Source of the DNA: an uncultured Lachnobacterium sp.
GTDB lineage: Bacteria; Bacillota; Clostridia; Lachnospirales; Lachnospiraceae
Assembly (NCBI GenBank): GCA_937889225.1
Contig: CALAST010000079.1
Span: forward strand, 62,001-126,000
DNA: 64,000 bases
Direction: 5' to 3'
Part shown: positions 33,876 to 39,974 of the stretch, piece after piece
How positions within the stretch are numbered: position 1 is the stretch's first letter
How the letters are laid out: every line of letters begins with the position of its first letter
The notes under the pieces: generated by a model
Told to the model about the DNA's origin: nothing
Databases searched by the model: none
What the model saw: the letters and a program-made list of their open reading frames with translations, nothing else
Made by a program: the position numbers and the translations under genes

Positions 33876-34137
33876 AATTAGGGCCCTCCGTGAATTATAC
33901 ATAGCAAACCATAGATTTTTATATAGTTTGCGCAGTAAATGTACAAACCTTCCAATCGTTAATACACAACTACTATTCATTATACCCGATTTTTCATAAA
34001 AAGCAAACATTCTATGAAAATTTTCAAATTTTTGTATTTTTTTCTTGCATTATGGCAATTAATCTGATAAGATATCTATGTTGCGAGCTCAGACAAAATG
34101 ATTTTGAGCTTAATGAACTAAAGGAGGTGCAATTAGT

Positions 34138-34323
34138 ATGGCAAAATGTGCAGTATGTGAAAAAGGCGTTCATTTCGGAAACGGAGTAAGCCACTCTCAT
34201 AGAAGATCAAATAAAATTTGGAAATCAAACATCAAACGTGTTAGTTGTAAAGTAAACGGAGTACCACAGAAATTATATGTTTGTACTTCCTGCTTAAAAT
34301 CTGGCCGTGTTGAAAGAGCTTAA
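34138..34323 (+). CDS. rpmB: 50S ribosomal protein L28
   Basis: 61 residues, zinc-ribbon (C+) form with CAVC (4-7) and CTSC (49-52). SHSHRRSNKIWKSN is the family core. AGGAGGTGC precedes ATG 34138 at about eight bases. It is divergent from yloU, and a terminator follows directly. Confidence 0.97.
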   Translation: MAKCAVCEKGVHFGNGVSHSHRRSNKIWKSNIKRVSCKVNGVPQKLYVCTSCLKSGRVERA

Positions 34324-34339
34324 TTTGAGATGAATTTTT

Positions 34340-34366
34340 AAGGACTGTCATTTGACAGTCCTTTTT
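34340..34366 (+). terminator. rpmB terminator
   Basis: AAGGACTGTCA (34340-34350) pairs with TGACAGTCCTT and is followed by Ts to 34366, 17 bases past the stop. It also faces the convergent Uma2 gene. Confidence 0.9.
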
Positions 34367-34393
34367 CATCTTATCTGTCCAATCATTTCATTT

Positions 34394-34900
34394 TTATTCT
34401 ATATAAAATAATTCATCAAATTCTATCTGAAAATTTGGAAACATTACAATTTCTAAATCTTCTTTATTTTCTTTTGTTACAGTTTTATAAAGAATATATT
34501 CTGCTTCATCAACCGAGTTCTCATTTGGAGAAAGTAAATAAATTTCTACTTTCTTTTTTCTCCAATCCACAATCCAATATTCTGCAACCTCTACTTTTTT
34601 ATACAATTCCATTTTTTCACCACGGTCATATTTTTCTGTTGCATCCGACAAAACTTCCATGATAAAACGAGGTACACCCATAAATGTTGTTGTTCGTCTG
34701 TTTCTAATATCACAATTAATAGATATATCCGGAATAACTGATTTGTTATCATTTTCAAGCCATTTATATTTAACATTATCCCCAAAGACACGACATAAAC
34801 TGTTTTTTGCTTGATTTCCTACGATTGCAACAAAATTATTGATTATAATGGAATGTTCGATATATGAGTTACTCATATCTTTAATAATGAAATTATCCAT
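34394..34900 (-). CDS. Uma2-family PD-(D/E)XK nuclease-like protein (second copy)
   Basis: 168 residues from ATG 34900, eight bases after GGAGGTG. Pattern VIPDISINCD (about 68-77), FIMEVLSDATEKYDRGEK (about 93-110), and YKKVEVAEYWIVDWRKK (about 114-130). The catalytic Asp and Glu are in place. It is only distantly similar to the 31102 gene, so not a recent duplicate. Confidence 0.86.
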   Translation of the reverse strand: MDNFIIKDMSNSYIEHSIIINNFVAIVGNQAKNSLCRVFGDNVKYKWLENDNKSVIPDISINCDIRNRRTTTFMGVPRFIMEVLSDATEKYDRGEKMELYKKVEVAEYWIVDWRKKKVEIYLLSPNENSVDEAEYILYKTVTKENKEDLEIVMFPNFQIEFDELFYIE

Positions 34901-34935
34901 ATGATACACCTCCAACTTGTTTATAGTATAACATG

Positions 34936-34981
34936 TAAAGCGGACATTCGCAATCCGCATTCGCTACTTGCTCATGAACGC
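34936..34981. repeat. Dispersed intergenic repeat, copy 5 (best conserved)
   Basis: AAAGCGGACATTCGCAATCC continuing GCATTCGCTACTTGCTCATG. Stem GCGGA/TCCGC plus GCG arms. A trailing G/C hairpin (about 34976-35011; GAACG...CGTTC) follows, also seen after the copy at 56299. It lies between the Uma2 start and gltS stop. Confidence 0.7.
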
Positions 34982-35085
34982 AGGCAACTTCGTTGCTTGT
35001 TCTACGTTCACAATAAAAAAAGCACTTACTTTATAAGTACTTTTTTTAAAATTATATTAATTTAACCAAATTACGAATATGTATG

Positions 35086-36486
35086 TTATACTTTCTTCTT
35101 AAATAATCCCATAATCTTTGAACGGAACAAAATAATATTCAACACCAGGAAAAATGCCACTACAATCACAAATGTCTTTTCCGGTGCTTCCGGTGCAGAT
35201 GCTGCAATCAGCATAAGCGGGAAACCAAATACGATTGCCGGGAAGTTCTGGTATACGAGATTATCGGAAACCGGTGTTTCAAATTCCATATCCAGCTCTC
35301 GAAGCAATACAATCCCTGTACTTGCTGTACCTGTAAGCATGCCATACATTGCAACAAACTGTTCCTCTGCGTAATCCTTGAAAAGTGTTTTTGCAACAAT
35401 TTGGTTATAAATAAATGTTGCAACTGCACCTGCAATACAGATAATTAAAAGTACTACAATATAATCGCCAATTGTGCTCAAACGAATTGCTGCAATCCCA
35501 GCAACTACCATGATATCATAAAATACATTACGAAGACGTACCATTAAGAAATCATTTACATAATGTTTTTTCAGAATTTTCTTATTTTCTAATACGCTTA
35601 ACAATTTCTTAATTCCGGTTGTAACAAGAACACCAATCAAAAAGTTAAATCCGTAGATAACAGACTTTAATCCCGGAATAAGTTCACCTAAAATATAGAT
35701 AATAACATACGTATACATGTAGCATCCAATAATAAAAGCAAACTGAACACTAAGTGTATCCATATTTTCAAACAACGGAATTTCATCCTGTCGCAATGTT
35801 TTTTCGATAGCTGTCTTCATTGTTCCTGCATCCTGTTTTACTAAATGGTTCTTTCTTTTCAACCATGTTAAGTATAAAACACCACCAATACTTGCACTAA
35901 TAAATCCAAATGCTGCAATTGTCAAACCAAAGCTCTTTCCACCTACAAATCCATATTCTGTTTCATAGATATTGCCATAATTCATCGCCTGTCCAGTTCC
36001 CTGTCCATATCCAAATGGAAGAATAATTCCTGCTGCCGGGAAGAATCCGGAAATAACTTTCGCAGCAATTAATGAAATTCCAAGTCCTGTAATTGCCTGA
36101 ATCAAATAAGTTGCTACGGTTGTAACACCTGTATTGAAAATCTCTGTTTGTCTCTGTTTAGAAAGTTTTCCTTCTGAACTTTCAAATGTAGATGCAATAA
36201 AACCAAGTGCTAACGCATGGTATGTAATAATTTCTAAAACAGTAATTCCATTTCCACCAAAAAATGCGGTTTCAAACATATCCGTTCCTGTAATTGCACT
36301 ATATACAGATGATATTAATAACAAAATTCCGCCTGCAAGAACAGATGTTGGAATTAAAGACTCTTTCAAAATCTTAATTCCTTTTTTCAACAAACTAGCT
36401 GCAAGCAAAGCAAGCAATAATGCTGCAACAACATTCATTCCTCCCCAAACACTTGCATCCGCTACGATAAATATGTATAAAATTAT
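35086..36486 (-). CDS. gltS: Sodium/glutamate symporter, main exon after an IStron
   Basis: Exon 2 of a split gene: 466 codons before the stop, of which the last 450 form an ATG-started frame (36438). About 12 membrane spans. ESS-family-like features are the repeated GYGQGTGQAMNYG loop (about 150-162 of the ATG-started frame) and GMLTGTASTGIVLL (about 370). The 16 codons upstream of 36438 are open and read ILYIFIVADASVWGG then MNVVAALLL, matching the usual N-terminus of the family. The GGGGAGG before 36438 is only one base from the ATG and encodes WGG, so it is not a real start. The true start is exon 1 at 38562. Function: Na+-coupled uptake, probably of glutamate. Confidence 0.82.
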   Translation of the reverse strand: MILYIFIVADASVWGGMNVVAALLLALLAASLLKKGIKILKESLIPTSVLAGGILLLISSVYSAITGTDMFETAFFGGNGITVLEIITYHALALGFIASTFESSEGKLSKQRQTEIFNTGVTTVATYLIQAITGLGISLIAAKVISGFFPAAGIILPFGYGQGTGQAMNYGNIYETEYGFVGGKSFGLTIAAFGFISASIGGVLYLTWLKRKNHLVKQDAGTMKTAIEKTLRQDEIPLFENMDTLSVQFAFIIGCYMYTYVIIYILGELIPGLKSVIYGFNFLIGVLVTTGIKKLLSVLENKKILKKHYVNDFLMVRLRNVFYDIMVVAGIAAIRLSTIGDYIVVLLIICIAGAVATFIYNQIVAKTLFKDYAEEQFVAMYGMLTGTASTGIVLLRELDMEFETPVSDNLVYQNFPAIVFGFPLMLIAASAPEAPEKTFVIVVAFFLVLNIILFRSKIMGLFKKKV

Positions 36487-36660
36487 CCATATTTATACAA
36501 ATCTATACTGTGTCCAATCTCACGATTTGTACTTCCTACTTCTTTGTGTCCGATTTTGCCACAGCTACTTTCGTTTTGTGTAACACTCCATAGGCTTAAA
36601 GTCCCCAGTAGCGTTAGGTACATGTCAGCATCGTCTTTTCCGTGACTTTATGCTAACTCA
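36487..36660 (-). ncRNA. Probable omega-RNA at the right end of the IStron
   Basis: The 160 bases after the tnpB stop contain no frame but conserved-looking GC-rich structure: ACATGTACCTAACGCTACTG, GGGGACTTTAAG, then TCGTGAGATTGGACACAG and GTATAGATTTGTATAAATAT before the GG end. In TnpB systems the guide RNA comes from the tnpB 3' end and the right element end, with the guide read from flanking DNA. Here the first guide bases would come from exon 2 (ATAATTTTATAC). Confidence 0.6.
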
Positions 36661-37847
36661 TAAGTTGCTAAATTGATACTTGCATTGTAATCTCTGTCTA
36701 TTACCAATCCACATTTTTCACATCTGTAAATGCGGTCTGATAATTTTAAATCTTTCTTTATACTTCCACAGCAGGAACATTTTTTTGAACTTGGATAATA
36801 TCTGTCAACTTCCACAAATGAAATCCCTCTTAACTTACATTTATATTTTATCTGTCTTTTAAACTCATAAAATTTTTGCTGTGCAATCGCTTTCGAAAGA
36901 TGTCGGTTTTTCATCATTCCTTTGACGTTAAGATTTTCCATTACAATTCGAGACGGCTTGGTTTTCACTATCTCTGTGGTCTTTTGATGCAGATAATTAT
37001 TTCGAATACTGGTTAGTTTTCGATGTAGTAATCGAATGACCTTGTTCTGTTTTTGGATATTTTTACATTCTTTCAAGGGTTTTTTCCAAATCGGATACCG
37101 TTTCTTTCCTATCACTTTATAACTCTTGATATTCGCTTCCATCTTACGTGAAAGTTTTCGTTGTTCTCTACGTAACTTTTTCTCCAACTGTCTGACCCGT
37201 TTGGTTTTGTTGATATTTTTATAGCGTTTTCCATTCGAACAAACCGCAAGTTCTTTGACACCAAGGTCGATTCCAAGACTTTCTTCTGTCAGTTCTTCTT
37301 CCTTTTCGGGAATTTCATATCCCACGGAAAGATACCAATATTTTCCATCAAATGAGATTCTTGGATTCGAATAGTTCGCTCCTTTTGGCAATTTCGGAAG
37401 ATGTTCAGCGGTTTTTACGATACCTAATTTTTCTCCTTGAAAACCGTTTGGTTTTCGTTTGAGCGATTCATAGTTTACATAAAATTTCGGTTCACTTTTA
37501 TGTTTTGTTTTAAATCTTGGCTTCTCCGAAAGACCTTTGAAGTATCTCTGATAGGCTTCATTCGCATCTTTCACCGCTTGTTTCATCACATTCGAACCAA
37601 CTTCTGCAAGCCATGTGTGCGTTGTTTTTTTGAGTACGTTGTTGATGTACTTTCGAACTTCTCCCTCTTTTACATAACGCTGTCCGTTTTTTCCATTGTC
37701 CAAATATTCCTGATAAACACGTTCCTGTTCCGCTAAGAAATAATTATATGCCCACCTTGCCACCCCCGCACTTTTCCAAAATACTATCTCTTGTTCGGGT
37801 GTGGGCAGGAGGCGGATTTTCTTTCCGATAAGCAACCCTTTCACCAC
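36648..37847 (-). CDS. tnpB: TnpB RNA-guided nuclease (IS605/IS607 OrfB)
   Basis: 399 residues from GTG 37847 with AAGGAAAGG just upstream. HTH/WED-like N-terminus (GKKIRLLPTPEQE). The RuvC catalytic residues are all present: Asp194 in LGIDLGVKEL, Glu304 in IVMENLNVKG and Asp386 in DRDYNASINL. Zinc finger C357-x2-C360 / C376-x2-C379. No truncation. It should form an omega-RNA-guided DNA nuclease that cuts empty target sites and so favours element retention. It lies inside the intron's peripheral 3' region and is removed with it on splicing. Confidence 0.95.
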   Translation of the reverse strand: MVKGLLIGKKIRLLPTPEQEIVFWKSAGVARWAYNYFLAEQERVYQEYLDNGKNGQRYVKEGEVRKYINNVLKKTTHTWLAEVGSNVMKQAVKDANEAYQRYFKGLSEKPRFKTKHKSEPKFYVNYESLKRKPNGFQGEKLGIVKTAEHLPKLPKGANYSNPRISFDGKYWYLSVGYEIPEKEEELTEESLGIDLGVKELAVCSNGKRYKNINKTKRVRQLEKKLRREQRKLSRKMEANIKSYKVIGKKRYPIWKKPLKECKNIQKQNKVIRLLHRKLTSIRNNYLHQKTTEIVKTKPSRIVMENLNVKGMMKNRHLSKAIAQQKFYEFKRQIKYKCKLRGISFVEVDRYYPSSKKCSCCGSIKKDLKLSDRIYRCEKCGLVIDRDYNASINLATYELA

Positions 37848-37979
37848 CTTTCCTTTTTAGGAAAAATGGTTCGATTTTTATAAATTTAACAAATTTACCC
37901 AACTTTCACTTTACGAATATTCCCACTTTTCCTTTTCAAAAAGTATAACATTCTTTGGGATAACTTTCAATAGATTTAT

Positions 37980-38547
37980 AGAACATTTGTTCAGTTTATA
38001 CATAGTTATCTCATTCACCATAATTCGCAACGTTATGGCAGTCTTACCGTCACCGGCAGACCTCTTATGCTTTCACATAAGCGTAGACTATATCTTCATC
38101 CATGCCATTTGCATGGAGCAGTATTTTTCTTCCACCCTTGGCTTGTGGCTTTACTCTCCCTCAAGGAGATAGTCGTTGAACGTCTTCCATGCCCGAAATT
38201 GATTCAGGTTTAGGACTTTCGCTGCTAAACACCCATTTTAAACCGTTCGGTTTTAGCACTTAGGATACCCGTTTTTCATGTGTTACGCCAGATTTGTATA
38301 TCTGTCCATCCATGAACACTAAGGTACTTTTGTTTCACCGTATGCCATCCTTACGTTTTTTCTGCTTTCGCACCACGCAGCTTATCCTTTCGGATTACTG
38401 TTTGGGTGTAAGGCTTTAGGGATTAAAAGCAATTAACTCTGAGTCTGCATCAATTACTTGATACAGAGGGCTTTCTGTTTGATAAAATCTATACTTCTGT
38501 ATACATTTATACAGATTGGTTTAAATTTAATGTAACAGTTTAGTTAC
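37980..38547 (-). ncRNA. Group I self-splicing intron ribozyme (IStron 5' half)
   Basis: On the minus strand the conserved core is visible. The P7 5' strand ACGACTATC (38168-38176) pairs with GATATAGTC (38094-38086), inside AAGATATAGTC, the usual S element. The P5-type CAGCGAAAGTCC lies at about 38216-38227, and a P9-like hairpin CTTATGTGAAAGCATAAG at about 38080-38063. These are hallmarks of group I introns and were not expected in a plain IS605. The region between 37848 and 38547 has no protein frame. Confidence 0.85.
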
Positions 38548-38562
38548 CCAAAAATTGCTCAT
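38548..38562 (-). CDS. gltS: gltS exon 1 (first five codons)
   Basis: ATG AGC AAT TTT TGG (MSNFW), with GGAGG six bases upstream of ATG. Without splicing the frame runs on into the intron and stops after 11 codons (MSNFWVTKLLH). With the IStron removed it continues in frame as MSNFWIILYIFIVADASVW, then the symporter. Confidence 0.78.
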
Positions 38563-38667
38563 ATTTTTCCTCCATACATAAAAGATTTTTCGCTATAAAA
38601 GCATATTTTTTGATTTACGTTTCCTTGAATCTGTCAAATAATAGACATTTTTCAAGAATCGTTCATA

Positions 38668-38695
38668 ATTATAACAGATTTTTTTATTATTTCAA
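38668..38695 (-). promoter_or_regulatory. Probable gltS promoter
   Basis: On the minus strand TTGAAA (38695-38690) and TATAAT (38673-38668) are spaced 16 bases, about 105 bases ahead of the exon 1 start. The leader between holds a CTTGAA...TTCAAG inverted repeat (about 38622-38656) that might be regulatory. Confidence 0.62.
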
Positions 38696-38774
38696 TATAA
38701 GCAATTCCTAGTTTTTTCAAAAAATTTCATATTATTTTATAATTTTTTACCAATATTTATGAAATAATCACTTC

Positions 38775-38891
38775 CTAACTAAAGTTTGCTTGTACTATCG
38801 AACAAAACATGGATATCGCAGGAATATAATAACTTGCCACAAGCAAGAAAAGTACTATTCCAATAATGAGATAAATAAGTCCCTTTTTCAT
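38775..38891 (-). CDS. Possible 38-residue membrane peptide after the MerR gene
   Basis: A 38-residue frame, MKKGLIYLIIGIVLFLLV continuing to ASYYIPAISMF and beyond, with one clear membrane span. It follows the MerR gene by 30 bases but lacks a good ribosome site, so it could be real only if coupled. Low confidence. Confidence 0.32.
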   Translation of the reverse strand: MKKGLIYLIIGIVLFLLVASYYIPAISMFCSIVQANFS

Positions 38892-38921
38892 AAAAATCGG
38901 CTTTTTATATGGACATATATG

Positions 38922-39776
38922 TCATTCCTCTCCCTCGTTCCATGCAATTTCTACTTCGTCGTCTATCTTCCAATCCTTTTTTAACAATCCATAACGAAAT
39001 GTAGTCGTATGTACCGTCTTATCCGGTGTCTCAAATTGTATAATCGAAAACCAATGATCCGGACGCACCCAATTCCAATGCACAATTCCCATAGACAAAA
39101 ATGCTACAACATTCAACCATTTACTTTCTCCCAAATATTTCTCTACGGTATTTCCATCTATAACTGCAACTATTTTTCCCACTCCATGATGTTTCATCTT
39201 TTTGTAACGGAAATTATAGGTCAAATACGCAGTTGCCATAAGAAGCGACCATATTCCGACAACTCCAAAAAACAGCATACCACACCAAACAACACCAGAT
39301 ATTCCAAGCGAAAAATATATTAGCATAATAATTAGAAATAAAACTGCATATACCTTTCTCCATTTCTTTCTGGAACTTTGACTGCATGACGTTTCCTTGT
39401 GATACGGAGTCCTTTGATGAATGGCATCAGCCAGTTTGGAAACATCTTTGTGTTCTTCTATGCTTAGATTTCCAAGAATCTCTTTTGCTTTTTTTATTTT
39501 ATCAATCTCCTCCTCATACTCCATTTCTTTTTTCCCAACAATAGCCGAAATTTTTGTCGGATTTTGTAGAACTTCCTTTACTTCCATAATACTAAATCCT
39601 ACACTTCGAAGTGCGGCTATATTTTGTAATGTCTGTATGTGTTCTTCATTAAAAAAATATGCTTTTCGATACACACCATCTTCTACAATCGGCTGTATTA
39701 ATTGTTCTTCAATATAATAACGAACCGTCCTTTCTGTTAAACCTGTCTTTTCACAAATTTCTTTCATTTTATACAT
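38922..39776 (-). CDS. MerR-family regulator with membrane domain
   Basis: 284 residues from ATG 39776. N-terminal MerR winged helix (MYKMKEICEKTGLTERTVRYYIEEQLIQP) and helical dimer arm (about 40-105). Two adjacent membrane spans follow (about 140-160 and 162-185), then a C-terminal soluble domain rich in aromatics (HWNWVRPDHWFSIIQF). MerR proteins are normally soluble, so membrane anchoring is unusual and would let the sensor domain face the envelope. It is likely autoregulated. It stands between gltS exon 1 and the type III restriction genes. Confidence 0.85.
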   Translation of the reverse strand: MYKMKEICEKTGLTERTVRYYIEEQLIQPIVEDGVYRKAYFFNEEHIQTLQNIAALRSVGFSIMEVKEVLQNPTKISAIVGKKEMEYEEEIDKIKKAKEILGNLSIEEHKDVSKLADAIHQRTPYHKETSCSQSSRKKWRKVYAVLFLIIMLIYFSLGISGVVWCGMLFFGVVGIWSLLMATAYLTYNFRYKKMKHHGVGKIVAVIDGNTVEKYLGESKWLNVVAFLSMGIVHWNWVRPDHWFSIIQFETPDKTVHTTTFRYGLLKKDWKIDDEVEIAWNEGEE

Positions 39777-39856
39777 AATCTCATCCCCTTTCACCTATAC
39801 TGTACCTTCTTCCGTAGCGTAAGAATCAAGTATTTTTTATTTTATATGATTTAAAA

Positions 39857-39885
39857 AAGTGAACCCCCTTTTAGAGAGTTCACTT
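39857..39885 (-). terminator. Terminator of the restriction-modification operon
   Basis: AAGTGAAC (39857-39864) pairs with GTTCACTT (39878-39885). On the minus strand the stem is followed by six Ts (39858-39853). It lies about 90 bases past the Res stop. Confidence 0.8.
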
Positions 39886-39907
39886 AGGAATTTTGGATAA
39901 CAACAAT

Positions 39908-39952
39908 TTTTGATTGACTCTTACAACCATACTTTAGTTTTGATTGACTCTT
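39908..39952. repeat. 15-base direct repeat downstream of the Res gene
   Basis: TTTTGATTGACTCTT occurs at 39908-39922 and 39938-39952, a 30-base period. It may mark an insertion boundary of the restriction island or a former tandem tract. Confidence 0.5.
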
Positions 39953-39974
39953 GTATAGTCGTTTTTCTTTTGAA

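Larger units (their letters stand above)
36487..38547 (-). mobile_element. IStron (group I intron plus TnpB insertion sequence) inside gltS
   Basis: 2,061 bp. The left DNA end follows ...TTTTTGG (exon 1) and begins GGTAACT; the right end is ...AAATATGG before ATAATTTT (exon 2). The shared GG makes the exact joint ambiguous by up to two bases, but every choice gives the same spliced mRNA. Contents on the minus strand: a group I intron core (38060-38480), tnpB (36648-37847) and a short structured right end. No transposase gene (tnpA) is present, so it must be mobilised in trans or be immobile. It is placed in the sense direction of gltS, as needed for RNA splicing. GG cores are typical of the IS607 group; IStrons were first described in Clostridioides difficile (CdISt1). 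Confidence 0.85.

Noticed and set aside
36436..36438. ATG at 36438 as the gltS start
   Set aside because: Its GGGGAGG is one base away and codes for conserved WGG residues; open family-like codons continue upstream to the IStron end.
37987..38172. 61-residue plus-strand frame inside the IStron
   Set aside because: It lies over the intron P7/P9 core on the opposite strand; structure there is explained by the ribozyme.
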